In this document: in pieces, positions 1-6,623 of the stretch | Position numbering within the stretch: position 1 is the first letter of the stretch | How the letters are laid out: every line of letters begins with the position of its first letter | The notes under the pieces: model-generated | Seen by the model: the letters and a program-made list of their open reading frames with translations, nothing else | Databases searched by the model: none | Told to the model about the DNA's origin: nothing | Source: DATBRV01 sp036560145 | Lineage (GTDB): Bacteria; Myxococcota_A; UBA9160; SMWR01 | Length of the DNA stretch: 64,000 nt | NCBI GenBank assembly: GCA_036560145.1 | Contig: DATBRV010000141.1 | Coordinates: 1-64,000, forward strand | Direction of reading: 5' to 3' | Made by a program: the position numbers and the translations under genes

Positions 1-55
1 ACACGGATCGTGGTAGCATCATCGGCGGCCGCAGCTTGGCGGCCATCCGATGGGC
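1..55 (+). repeat. attC site, 3' part cut by window edge
   Basis: Matches the 3' half of the full attC copies at 580-694 and 1128-1242, including the conserved GGTAGCATC stretch at 12-20, L' GCAGCTT at 31-37 and R' at 49-55, 18 nt after L' as in the complete sites. R' reads GATGGGC instead of GTTGGGC, a change in the recombination core. The 5' half lies outside the window. Confidence 0.75.
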
Positions 56-80
56 GGCAACGGGAGGGAGGGAATCTCCA

Positions 81-569
81 ATGTCAGCGCTGCGTATTCT
101 GACAGTGCGGGCCTTCCTCGGCGCGACGGCGACACTCCTAGTTGCAATCGGCGTGGTCGCTCCGGCGTTCGCGAAAGAGGCGACGCGCGAACTGGCGCTT
201 GCTCGGAGCGCAGGCGACGCCGAACTCCAGTGGGGCCCCTGTCCGGCATTCTTTCCGGCAGGTTGTCAGATCGCGGCGCTTCACGGCGAACCGGCTCAGC
301 CCAACGCTGACGTCTTCTTCCGAGTCCCGGCCCGATACGACCTACCCGCCCACTGGCATACTTCTCCCGAACGCATGGTGCTGGTCTCAGGCGAACTTCA
401 TGTCACTTACGATGGCCAAGAGCCTGTCATTCTCAGACCCGGCATGTACGCGTACGGCCCTGCGAAGGCGGTACACCGTGGGCGTTGCGAGAGCGAAGAG
501 CCCTGTGTGCTCTTCATCGCGTTCGAGGGGCCTGTTGATGCAACACCGGTTGCAGCCCCTGCTCGGTAG
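81..569 (+). CDS. Secreted cupin-domain protein (cassette gene)
   Basis: 162 residues. A signal peptide spans about residues 1-31 (hydrophobic core, then APAFA-KE), so the product is probably periplasmic. A single small cupin barrel follows. H91, H93 and E97 (in HWHTSPERMV) and a later H132 match the usual cupin metal ligands, so a metal-binding cupin is likely; the substrate cannot be told. Paired cysteines (C54/C62 and C136/C142) could form disulfides. ATG 81 is chosen because a purine-rich ribosome site (GGGAGGGAGGG, 62-72) precedes it; an in-frame upstream start at 36 would fall inside the attC. The stop lies 11 nt before the next attC, the normal cassette layout. Confidence 0.75.
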   Translation: MSALRILTVRAFLGATATLLVAIGVVAPAFAKEATRELALARSAGDAELQWGPCPAFFPAGCQIAALHGEPAQPNADVFFRVPARYDLPAHWHTSPERMVLVSGELHVTYDGQEPVILRPGMYAYGPAKAVHRGRCESEEPCVLFIAFEGPVDATPVAAPAR

Positions 570-579
570 CAAGGTTGCC

Positions 580-694
580 GCCCAACAAGCCAGTGAAGCT
601 GACGGCGGCGGGCTTCTGCCGCACGGGCGGTAGTGCTAGACACGAATCGCGGTAGCATCACGCGCGGCTGCAGCTTGGCGCGCATCCGTTGGGC
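580..694 (+). repeat. attC recombination site, complete
   Basis: R'' GCCCAAC (580-586) and R' GTTGGGC (688-694) are perfect inverse complements. L'' AGCTGAC (597-603) pairs in part with L' GCAGCTT (670-676). Arm spacing follows the canonical attC plan (RYYYAAC ... GTTRRRY), and the central segment is the variable loop. The site sits between the cupin stop at 569 and the next start at 703. This is the best preserved site in the window. Confidence 0.85.
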
Positions 695-702
695 CGCAGA
701 CG

Positions 703-1122
703 ATGCGCTTTGAGAGCACGCTGATGAGCGCGGCACTCTTCCTCGCCGCGATCACAACCGCGATCCGATCCTGGCGCCTCGCCCACTGGATTCCTGTCGA
801 GGCCGAGGTGATCGGCTTCGAACTCGTCGGTCCGATCGGGTTGAGCCCGAGCAAGTTCGCGAGGCAGCTCAAACTCCAAAGAACGGGGCAGGGCAGCATG
901 GGGCCCGAGATCGTCTACTACGCCGAGCTGGTCTACGTGGTAGACGGCGTACCACACAGAGCAGAGCTGACTTTCGACGGCCCTCCCGATCGCAAGTTCT
1001 CCCTTCGATTCAACCCTGACAACGCATCCGAGTACACGGCGAGCCGCCCAGACTACTCCCCTTCGATGGTGCTTGCTGGATTGGGCCTCGTATCGTTGGT
1101 CTATTCCCTCAGCAAGGGCTGA
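703..1122 (+). CDS. DUF3592-type small membrane protein (cassette gene)
   Basis: 139 residues with a hydrophobic helix at about 4-22 and a second at about 120-136 enclosing a soluble beta-rich segment. The pattern 'W-P-V-E-A-E-V', a central 'Y-V-V-D-G' and 'R-F-N-P-D-N-A' towards the end follows the DUF3592 layout (two helices around an extracytoplasmic beta domain). Function is unknown in that family. It begins 9 nt after the R' core of the upstream attC and ends 6 nt before the next attC, so it fills one cassette. The family call is by pattern and moderately sure. Confidence 0.6.
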   Translation: MRFESTLMSAALFLAAITTAIRSWRLAHWIPVEAEVIGFELVGPIGLSPSKFARQLKLQRTGQGSMGPEIVYYAELVYVVDGVPHRAELTFDGPPDRKFSLRFNPDNASEYTASRPDYSPSMVLAGLGLVSLVYSLSKG

Positions 1123-1127
1123 CTGCG

Positions 1128-1242
1128 GCCCAGGAAGCCAGTGAAGCTGAGGGCCGCGGGCTTCTGCCAATCGTGCTGCCTCGGCCAACACGGATCATGG
1201 TAGGATCATCGGAGGCCGCAGCCTGGCGGCCATCCGTTGGGC
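1128..1242 (+). repeat. attC recombination site, complete with altered R'' core
   Basis: Same 115-bp length as the copy at 580-694, with identical arm spacing. R' GTTGGGC (1236-1242) is intact, but R'' reads GCCCAGG (1128-1134) instead of GCCCAAC. L'' is AGCTGAG (1145-1151) and L' GCAGCCT (1218-1224). The 5' arm keeps the AAGCCAGTGA spacer and the 3' arm the CATCC spacer seen in the first site. It may be impaired, because the AAC triplet of R'' is lost. Confidence 0.8.
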
Positions 1243-1251
1243 GGCAGCGCG

Positions 1252-1746
1252 ATGAGCGAAAGAGCCACAGCGCAGGACTCGCGGACACTCGTCGGGCTGG
1301 GCGGGTGGCTCGCATTGGTAGGCCTTGGGCTTGTCATTTCACCACTGCGACTGGCTGCCGTCCTCATCCAGACTTTTCCGCCGATCTTCCAAGGCGGCAC
1401 GTGGGAAGCCCTGACGTCACCCGGCAGCGAGGTGTATCACGCACTCTGGGCGCCTTTGCTCATGTTCGAGTTGGTCGGCAATTCGGCGTTCATCCTGGTC
1501 AGCCTGATTCTGCTCTTCTTGTTCTTCAAACGATCGCGCCGATTTCCCAACCTGTACATCGCATACGCGGTTGCGAACCTGCTCTTCATTCTATGCGACG
1601 CATGGTTGGGATCGCGCGTATTGCCCGACGAACCGATGTTCGACCCGGATACTGCTCGCGAGCTCTCCCGATCCTTGATTGCAGGGGCTGTCTGGATTCC
1701 GTACATGCTCAATTCCCAGCGCGTAGCGAACACGTTCGTCGAGTAG
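1252..1746 (+). CDS. DUF2569-type four-helix membrane protein (cassette gene)
   Basis: 164 residues with about four transmembrane segments. 'GLGGWLALVGLGL' near residues 14-26 and a C-terminal 'WIPYMLNSQRVANTF' are diagnostic of DUF2569, a family of unknown function often met in cassette arrays. ATG 1252 is taken; a TTG at 1237 would start inside the R' core of the attC. The stretch 1501-1560 has about 48% G+C, far below the chromosomal genes downstream, in line with foreign origin. A shrunken attC remnant follows the stop. Confidence 0.75.
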   Translation: MSERATAQDSRTLVGLGGWLALVGLGLVISPLRLAAVLIQTFPPIFQGGTWEALTSPGSEVYHALWAPLLMFELVGNSAFILVSLILLFLFFKRSRRFPNLYIAYAVANLLFILCDAWLGSRVLPDEPMFDPDTARELSRSLIAGAVWIPYMLNSQRVANTFVE

Positions 1747-1752
1747 GCTGCC

Positions 1753-1791
1753 TCCCAGCAAGATGTTGCAGCCGGGCGCCGATCCCTGGGC
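1753..1791 (+). repeat. Shrunken attC remnant
   Basis: TCCCAGC (1753-1759) followed by AAG resembles R'' plus spacer. TGCAGCCGGGCGCCGATCC then CTGGGC (1767-1791) aligns with the 3' arm of the complete sites (TGCAGCTTGGCGCGCATCC, GTTGGGC). The site is 39 bp against 115 bp, so the whole central loop has been lost. It lies between DUF2569 and the VOC pseudogene. Confidence 0.5.
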
Positions 1792-1822
1792 GGCGCGAGC
1801 GAGCCGGAGAGGAGGATCAGGG

Positions 1823-2100
1823 ATGTCCGATCGTCCGACCTCGGATCCCAAGCAGTTCATTCAAGGCGCGCCCGTCTTGCAGGTTGCCGATGTAAAGGCG
1901 ACCGCGGCCTACTACCGCGACATCCTCGGCTTCAAGTGGGACTTCGCGATGAGGAGTACTCCGTCGTCTGGCGCGACAACTCTGCGATCCATCTGGCGAG
2001 AGGTGGCGAGCGTCCCCCGACCGGCATCCATCAGATTCGCGATTTCAAGGTTCGGGACCCCAACGGCATCGAAATCGTGTTCGGTCAGGACATCCACTAG
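1823..2100 (+). pseudogene. VOC/glyoxalase-family protein, frameshifted and internally deleted
   Basis: ATG 1823 reads 'QFIQGAPVLQVADVKATAAY' then 'YRDILGFKWDF', a clear first beta-alpha unit of a vicinal oxygen chelate domain. At about 1947-1950 the frame is lost. Reading from GAT at 1949 gives 'DEEYSVVWRDNSAIHLARGG' and ends 'DFKVRDPNGIEIVFGQDIH' at the TAG 2098-2100, the expected end of the same fold. One missing base near 1947 explains this. In addition, the segment that normally separates 'HLARGGERPPTGIH' from 'IRDFKVRDPNG' (roughly 40 residues) is absent, so an internal deletion is likely too. A sequencing error could explain the frameshift but not the deletion. Confidence 0.7.
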
Positions 2101-2123
2101 CGGCGCGCCCTTGGTTGCGCGCC

Positions 2124-2152
2124 GCCCAACGGGCCGCCTGAGCTGACGGCGG
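2124..2152 (+). repeat. attC 5' half
   Basis: GCCCAAC (2124-2130) and AGCTGACGGCGG (2141-2152) stand 17 nt apart, exactly as R'' and L'' in the complete copies. The 3' half with L' and R' is missing: a ribosome site and the next start codon (2169) follow at once. It looks like a deletion that removed the loop and right arm. Confidence 0.65.
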
Positions 2153-2168
2153 ATCTGGGAGGACTCTC

Positions 2169-2684
2169 ATGAAATCCCTCTTGCGCGTCGTGGGCGGTCT
2201 GCTCGCCCTGCTGCTCGTGATCGTGGGTGGCCTGCTCGTTGGAGCCCGCTTTGCCGACGGGCCCATCGCCATCATCGCCGGTGGCCCCTTCACGAGCGGC
2301 GAGCTGGTCAGCGGCTCCGAGCCCGATTGGTCCTTCGTCCGCGATGTGCGGGAGGTCGAGTTCCAGCTGCTCGACCCGGCTCGCTCGCGGACGACCTGGA
2401 TCCTCGATCACGAGGGCAAGGCCTACATCCCCTGCGGCTACATGACGACCTGGTGGGGCAAGCTCTGGAAGCGGTGGCCGCTCGAGGCCGAGAAAGACCC
2501 GCGCATCCTCCTCCGCATCGGCGACTCGCTCTACGAGCGCCGGCTGGTTCGCATCCAGGAGGGCCCGAGCGTGGCGCCGCTCCTGGCGGAGCTGAGCCGC
2601 AAATACGCTGACGGGAGGGAGATCCCGATGGAGGCGGTGACCTCCGGCTACCTCTGGCTCTACGAGCTCGCACCGCGGGGCTGA
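2169..2684 (+). CDS. Membrane-anchored protein of unknown function (cassette gene)
   Basis: 171 residues: one N-terminal transmembrane helix (about 5-27), then a soluble domain outside the membrane. The soluble part has a beta-rich pattern, 'SRTTWILDHEGKAYIPCGYM' near residues 77-96 followed by a Trp-rich stretch and 'RILLRIGDSLYERR', which loosely recalls split-barrel flavin or deazaflavin-binding folds; this is weak. A good ribosome site (GGGAGG, 2156-2161) fixes ATG 2169. It sits between an attC 5' half and an attC 3' half. The same anchor-plus-barrel architecture appears at 6624-7040 and 29580-29993. Confidence 0.6.
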   Translation: MKSLLRVVGGLLALLLVIVGGLLVGARFADGPIAIIAGGPFTSGELVSGSEPDWSFVRDVREVEFQLLDPARSRTTWILDHEGKAYIPCGYMTTWWGKLWKRWPLEAEKDPRILLRIGDSLYERRLVRIQEGPSVAPLLAELSRKYADGREIPMEAVTSGYLWLYELAPRG

Positions 2685-2706
2685 ACGATCGATCCGCTTC
2701 AGCCCG

Positions 2707-2760
2707 ACACGACTCATGGTAGGATCGGGCGCGGCCGCGGCGGAGCTGCGATCCGCGGGC
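2707..2760 (+). repeat. attC 3' half, degenerate
   Basis: CACGACTCATGGTAGGATC (2708-2726) nearly matches CACGGATCATGGTAGGATC of the attC at 1128-1242, and GCGGCCGC...GATCCGCGGGC (to 2760) matches its right arm with one base lost from R' (GCGGGC for GTTGGGC). No convincing R'' precedes it, apart from CTGAAC at 2681-2686, which overlaps the stop of the upstream gene. Confidence 0.55.
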
Positions 2761-2791
2761 GGCGCCTCGAATCAGGGGGGGCCTCATCGCG

Positions 2792-3370
2792 ATGGGCGGA
2801 ATCCGGAGCGCGGTCAGCTCGACGCTCTTGATCCTGGTGGGTTGCTCCAGCGCTGGAGCGTGGAGCTACAGACCGAATTCGCCAAGCCTCGGCTCCGCAC
2901 CGCTGTCTCCCGCACGCGTAGTACAACCGAATCGAGGGCGGCGGCCATTTCCTGACACATGGCACCTACCAGATCCGCCCCCGCGAGGATCTCGCGCAGG
3001 CCGTGGTATCGGAGTTGCACGCGGCGAACCTCTTTCGAGAGGTCTTCTTCACGGAGCGTGAGCACGAGCCCGAGATCGACCTCATCCTTCAGGGTCACGT
3101 CGACGAGTTCCGGTACGAGGGGAAGATCATCAGCTACGGCCTATTGGCCTATGCTCCCTACCTATGGCTCTTCGGGCTTCCCATGGGTCACGCCAGGAAC
3201 AGCTTGCAGATCGGATTGGAGCTGAAGGGGGCGGAGAGCGGAGCGGTCGTTTGGAGATGCGATCCGGCGCGCGCAGATCGGACCGATACGGCATGATGCA
3301 CGATGCGATATCCAACTGCATCGAAGATCTGACCAAAGCGATCCAGACGGACCCCAGCCGTTTTCAGTGA
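2792..3370 (+). pseudogene. Small lipoprotein gene with two frameshifts
   Basis: ATG 2792 begins a lipoprotein signal (hydrophobic stretch, then LVGC near residues 15-18). At about 2918-2922 the frame shifts (one extra base would restore 'YNRIEGGGHFLTHGTYQIRP'). The second frame continues through 'ELHAANLFREVFFTERE' and 'YAPYLWLFGLPMG' to about 3254. There the frame shifts back (one base missing after TGG) to give 'DRYGMMHDAISNCIEDL' and the stop at 3368-3370. The three pieces read as one protein of roughly 190 residues. The family is unknown to me. Either this is a decaying cassette or the read has two indels; the neighbouring VOC wreck favours decay. Confidence 0.6.
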
Positions 3371-3407
3371 TTGCGGACATTCATTGGACGGCGGCAAAGT
3401 GGAGCGG

Positions 3408-4037
3408 ATGCCCGGTTGGTCTCGCGTAGATCCGGCCAGCTTTCGGCGGCTGGACCTTCGTGCGCATGCGCTGCTCGCAGACGTTCCGCTCCACGATGTG
3501 TGGATGGTCGAGCTTCCGGGCGGCGGGCCCAACCGCACGCTTTCCGATGCGCGAGCCTTCATGAGCTCCGAGAGTCTCGTGTCGCTCAACCCCGTCGTGC
3601 GTGGCCTGTTCCAACTCCGCAAGTGGCTCGGTCGCGCCTTCCGGTGGGATTCCACGACTCGGACTCCCAGTGCCCAGTCCTTCATGCACCGCCTTTCTGA
3701 CGAGGACCGGAAGCAGTCGCTGATCGAGCCGGGTTCCGCCGATGGTCCATTCACGGCCATCTACGTTCGTCCCTTCGAGGCCGTCAGTGAGATTCGAAAC
3801 GCCACCGTCCATGCCTTCTCGGTATTCGCCTTCGAACCGTGCTCCGGGGGCTACCGTTTGTTCTGGGCCATCTTCGTCGCGCCGGTCAATCGCCTCACCG
3901 CGTTCTATATGGCGCTGATCGACCCATTCCGCCGCGTGCTCATCTATCCCGCAATCCTCCGTCATGTTCACCAAGCATGGTGCGCGGCGAACCCGAGCCA
4001 GCCGTCCGACACGCGCCTGAAGCACGCGGCGTGGTAG
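3408..4037 (+). CDS. DUF2867-domain protein (cassette gene)
   Basis: 209 residues. The central pattern 'NPVVRGLFQLRKWLGRAF' and the later 'EIRNATVHAFSVFAFEP', ending in 'TAFYMALIDPFRRVLIYPA', match the DUF2867 layout (lipid-binding-like START-type fold; role unknown). ATG 3408 is preferred; in-frame GTG 3399 and TTG 3384 are possible but lack a better ribosome site. The C-terminus runs into the next degenerate attC, as cassette genes often do. No signal peptide is seen. Confidence 0.6.
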   Translation: MPGWSRVDPASFRRLDLRAHALLADVPLHDVWMVELPGGGPNRTLSDARAFMSSESLVSLNPVVRGLFQLRKWLGRAFRWDSTTRTPSAQSFMHRLSDEDRKQSLIEPGSADGPFTAIYVRPFEAVSEIRNATVHAFSVFAFEPCSGGYRLFWAIFVAPVNRLTAFYMALIDPFRRVLIYPAILRHVHQAWCAANPSQPSDTRLKHAAW

Positions 4038-4074
4038 CATTCCGCGCGGCCGCACGGAGCTCCATCCGTCGAGC
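3986..4074 (+). repeat. attC remnant overlapping the DUF2867 C-terminus
   Basis: GCGGCGTGGTAGCATTCCGCGCGGC (in 4027-4050) and TCCATCC then GTCGAGC (4068-4074) align with the right arm of the complete sites (GCGGTAGCATCACGCGCGGC ... GTTGGGC). On the left only GGCGAAC at 3986-3992, followed by CCGAGCCAG, recalls R'' plus spacer. The core is altered and the site is probably dead. It is the last recognisable attC in the window. Confidence 0.5.
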
Positions 4075-4094
4075 GGCCCGTGAGAAGGCAGTCG

Positions 4095-4442
4095 ATGTCA
4101 TCCGACGCCGAGCACACGATTCGCGAGCTTCTCGCTGCGGACCTCAGCGCCGTCGCTGCGTCCGCGGAGGGTCGGCTGATCGGCGCAGTGCTCTGCGGTC
4201 ACGACGGGCGGCGCGGAACCGTCCACCACCTGGCCGTCTCCCGATCCTACCGGCGACGCGGCGTCGCCAAGCGCCTGCTCGAGCATTGCCTCGGCCGGCT
4301 GGAGCAGGCCCGGATCCCGCGCTGCAACGTCTTCCTCTACGACGCCAACGAGGAAGGGGCGAGGTTCTGGGTGCACAACGGGTGGGAGGCGGCGGCCACC
4401 TGGAAGACCTTGCAGAGACGCGTCGGGCGGGAGCCTCGATGA
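4095..4442 (+). CDS. GNAT acetyltransferase, N-terminally truncated
   Basis: 115 residues. The acetyl-CoA site is present: 'GTVHHLAVSRSYRRRGVAKR' contains beta-4 and the R-R-G-V-A pyrophosphate loop (about residues 46-65), followed by the C-terminal 'NVFLYDANEEGARFWVHNGW'. A full GNAT fold normally has about 40 more residues ahead (beta-1, alpha-1, alpha-2). Here only about 18 poorly conserved residues precede 'SAEGRLIGAVLC', and the attC remnant lies directly upstream, so the front of the domain seems to have been lost in a rearrangement. The stop overlaps the next start (ATGA, 4439-4442). Confidence 0.6.
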   Translation: MSSDAEHTIRELLAADLSAVAASAEGRLIGAVLCGHDGRRGTVHHLAVSRSYRRRGVAKRLLEHCLGRLEQARIPRCNVFLYDANEEGARFWVHNGWEAAATWKTLQRRVGREPR

Positions 4443-5086
4443 CACTCGAGTTGATCGGCGCCGGTCTGGGGCGCACCGGAACGCTCTCCCTCAAGGCCGC
4501 GCTCGAGCGGATCGGGTACGCGCCCTGTTACCACATGATCGAGGTGCTCGCCGCGCCCGAGCGGGGACGGCACTGGCTCGAGCAGACGCGGAGCGGCTCC
4601 CACGACTGGGACGCGATCTTCGCCGGCTACCGGGCCACGGTCGACTGGCCGGCCGCGGCCTTCTGGCGCGAGCTGGCGGCACGCTACCCCGATGCGAAGG
4701 TCCTGCTGTCGCTGCGCGACTCCGACCGCTGGTACGACAGCGTCATGAACACCATCTACCAGGTGATGACGCAGCGCCCCCCGGAGAACGCGCCCCCGAT
4801 CATCCACGAATTCCACGCGATGGTGTACGAGCTGATCTTCCAGCGGACCTTCGCGGGCCGCCTCGAAGATCGCGCCCATGCCAAGCGCGTGTTCGAAGCG
4901 CACAACCAGGCCGTCATCGATGCGATTCCGGCCTCGAGGCTGCTCGTCTACCGGGCAGGCGACGGCTGGGAGCCCATCTGCCGCTTCCTCGACGTGCCCG
5001 TGCCCGACGAGGCCTTCCCGCATCTGAACGATACGGCGTGGTACCGTGCACGCACGGGGCTCCCGGCGCTCGAGCCTCATCGCTGA
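4439..5086 (+). CDS. Sulfotransferase family protein
   Basis: 215 residues, cytosolic. 'GAGLGRTGTLSLK' at residues 6-18 is the 5'-phosphosulfate loop of PAPS-dependent sulfotransferases of the Sulfotransfer_4 type. 'VLLSLRDSDRWYDSVMNTI' around residue 90-108 carries the Arg/Ser of the 3'-phosphate site. The length is typical for this short family. The acceptor is unknown. ATG 4439 overlaps the stop of the truncated GNAT (ATGA) and the gene ends directly against the next ATG at 5087, so it is co-translated with both neighbours. There is no attC on either side, which marks the change from cassettes to an ordinary operon. Confidence 0.75.
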   Translation: MTLELIGAGLGRTGTLSLKAALERIGYAPCYHMIEVLAAPERGRHWLEQTRSGSHDWDAIFAGYRATVDWPAAAFWRELAARYPDAKVLLSLRDSDRWYDSVMNTIYQVMTQRPPENAPPIIHEFHAMVYELIFQRTFAGRLEDRAHAKRVFEAHNQAVIDAIPASRLLVYRAGDGWEPICRFLDVPVPDEAFPHLNDTAWYRARTGLPALEPHR

Positions 5087-6007
5087 ATGATGAAGTCGCG
5101 CGCCCGAAGGCTCGCTCTGATCACGGCGGTCGCAGCCGGCGTCGGCGTTGCGGCGGCGTGGCGGCTCGGGTCGGCCCTTTCCGCTCCAGCGATGCACGCG
5201 ATCGGCCCCGCGCCGGGCGCCCTCGACGCCGCGCCCGTCAGCTTTCCGAGCTCCTCGGGGAGCACCATTCAGGGGTGGCTCGTCCAGGGAGCGGCGGGTC
5301 GAGGCGCGTTGGTGTTGGCTCACTCGGTGCGTTCGAATCGGCTCGAAATGGTCGGGCGCGCGGAATTCCTGTCGCGGGCCGGGTATTCGGTGTTGCTCTT
5401 CGATGCCCAGGCGCACGGCGAGAGCCCCGGGGACCAGATCACGTTCGGCCATCTGGAGTCTCTGGATTCGCTCGCCGCGGTCGCGTTCCTTCACGCGAAG
5501 CTCGCTGCGGAACGCGTCGGCTACCTGGGAGTCTCGCAGGGAGGCGCTTCCGCTTTGTTGGGCCCGGAGCCGCTTCCCGTGCAATCACTCGTGCTCGAAG
5601 CGGTCTATCCGACGCTTCGAGAGGCGGTCGCCAATCGCATCGCGATTCGACTCGGACCGCTCGCGCAATTCCTTGCGCCCCTGCTGCTGCTGCAGGTCCG
5701 GCTCCGGCTCGACGCCGATCCAGAGGCGATCGCTCCGATCCACGGAATTCGCGAGATCCGCGCTCCCCTGCTTCTGATCGCAGGCGCCGAGGACCGCCAT
5801 ACCACGCTCTCGGATTCGCAGCGGCTCTTCGAGGCGGCGCCCGATCCCAAGTCGCTCTGGGTCATCCCCGGCGCGGCCCATGTCGACTTCCATCGCTTCA
5901 ACCCGATCGAGTACGAGCGTCGGATTCTCGGGTTTCTCTCCCAAACACTCCGAGGAGGCGCGGTCCCATCGTCCCCTCTTCCACTCGGCGCGCCCGACCG
6001 GGAGTGA
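5087..6007 (+). CDS. Alpha/beta hydrolase, membrane-anchored or exported
   Basis: 306 residues. An N-terminal hydrophobic stretch (about 9-32) without a clear cleavage site suggests an anchor. The catalytic triad is visible: nucleophile Ser in 'GVSQGG', Asp in 'AGAEDRHT' and His in 'PGAAHVDFH'. 'LVLAHSVRSNR' supplies the oxyanion loop. Family members act on esters or amides; the substrate is unknown. ATG follows the upstream stop with no gap. A second ATG at 5090 is equally possible. Confidence 0.75.
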   Translation: MMKSRARRLALITAVAAGVGVAAAWRLGSALSAPAMHAIGPAPGALDAAPVSFPSSSGSTIQGWLVQGAAGRGALVLAHSVRSNRLEMVGRAEFLSRAGYSVLLFDAQAHGESPGDQITFGHLESLDSLAAVAFLHAKLAAERVGYLGVSQGGASALLGPEPLPVQSLVLEAVYPTLREAVANRIAIRLGPLAQFLAPLLLLQVRLRLDADPEAIAPIHGIREIRAPLLLIAGAEDRHTTLSDSQRLFEAAPDPKSLWVIPGAAHVDFHRFNPIEYERRILGFLSQTLRGGAVPSSPLPLGAPDRE

Positions 6008-6041
6008 CCATGGATGCGAAGACGCGTCGCGAAGGGCGTAG

Positions 6042-6569
6042 ATGATCGAGTATCGGCTCGCGAAAGCATCGGATGCGGAAGCCATCGCGTCGCTTCACGC
6101 GCGCAGCTGGCGGGAGAGCTATCGCGGCTCGTTCCACGACGCGTTCCTGGATGGAGACCTGATCGGGGAGCGGCTGCGGGTGTGGCGTGAGAGGCTCGAT
6201 CATCCGACGCCGCAGCAGCTCGTTCAGCTGGCCCTCGATGGCGCGGACCTGGTTGGCTTCGTCTGCGCGTACGGCGCCCACGATCGCGAGTGGGGCTCCC
6301 TCATCGACAACCTGCATGTCGTCCACGACTCCAAGCGGAATGGGATCGGATCGTCGTTGATGCGGCAAGCCGGAGCCTGGCTCGCCGCCGGGTATGCCGA
6401 CCTGGGGGTGTATCTCTGGGTTCTAGAGGCGAATTCCACCGCGAGGCGATTCTACGAAGACCTGGGCGGCCGGAATGCCGGCGCATCGACCATGGAGACC
6501 CACGGCGGCGCCGTGGTGCGCAGCTGCCGGTACGTCTGGCCACGGGCGGATCGGCTGTCCACTGCCTAA
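6042..6569 (+). CDS. GNAT N-acetyltransferase
   Basis: 175 residues with a complete GNAT fold: 'EYRLAKASDAEAIASLHARS' at the N-terminus, 'SLIDNLHVVHDSKRNGIGSS' (acetyl-CoA loop, about residues 87-106) and the C-terminal 'LWVLEANSTARRFYEDLGG' motif. N-terminal similarity in layout to the YafP/tabtoxin-resistance-like group (W-R-E-S-Y) is typical for small-molecule acetyltransferases. Substrate unknown. It starts 34 nt after the hydrolase stop. Confidence 0.8.
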   Translation: MIEYRLAKASDAEAIASLHARSWRESYRGSFHDAFLDGDLIGERLRVWRERLDHPTPQQLVQLALDGADLVGFVCAYGAHDREWGSLIDNLHVVHDSKRNGIGSSLMRQAGAWLAAGYADLGVYLWVLEANSTARRFYEDLGGRNAGASTMETHGGAVVRSCRYVWPRADRLSTA

Positions 6570-6623
6570 CGTAGGGCGGCGCGCGTCGGGTGGGCCGGCG
6601 CCTGCGGCACGGGGAGTCCATCG

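Larger units (their letters stand above)
1..4442 (+). mobile_element. Degenerate integron gene-cassette array, right end
   Basis: Seven plus-strand genes or pseudogenes of 100-210 codons, each of a type common in integron cassettes, alternate with copies of one imperfect inverted repeat that has attC architecture (GCCCAAC ... GTTGGGC, two 115-bp copies). The arms keep the usual geometry: 17 nt from R'' to L'' and 18 nt from L' to R'. Towards the right the sites lose halves and two genes carry frameshifts, so the array looks fossil. The DNA is A+T-richer than the rest of the window. The array continues off the left edge, and no integrase or attI is visible. After 4442 the genes overlap directly and no further attC is convincing. 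Cassette nature is inferred from site structure plus gene content. Confidence 0.8.

Noticed and set aside
2786..2800. CGCGATGGGCGG at the lipoprotein start as another R' core
   Set aside because: It resembles the core at 49-55 but no L' arm stands 18 nt before it, and the ATG explains the match.
3383..3389. ATTGGAC as the R' end of an attC between the lipoprotein wreck and DUF2867
   Set aside because: The following GGCGGC fits, but the upstream 30 bases do not align with the attC right arm; too weak to call.
6564..6570. GCCTAAC after the GNAT gene as an attC R'' core
   Set aside because: The 7-mer fits RYYYAAC, but no L'' at +17 and no matching right arm follow; GGTGGGC at 6589 is too close and does not pair.
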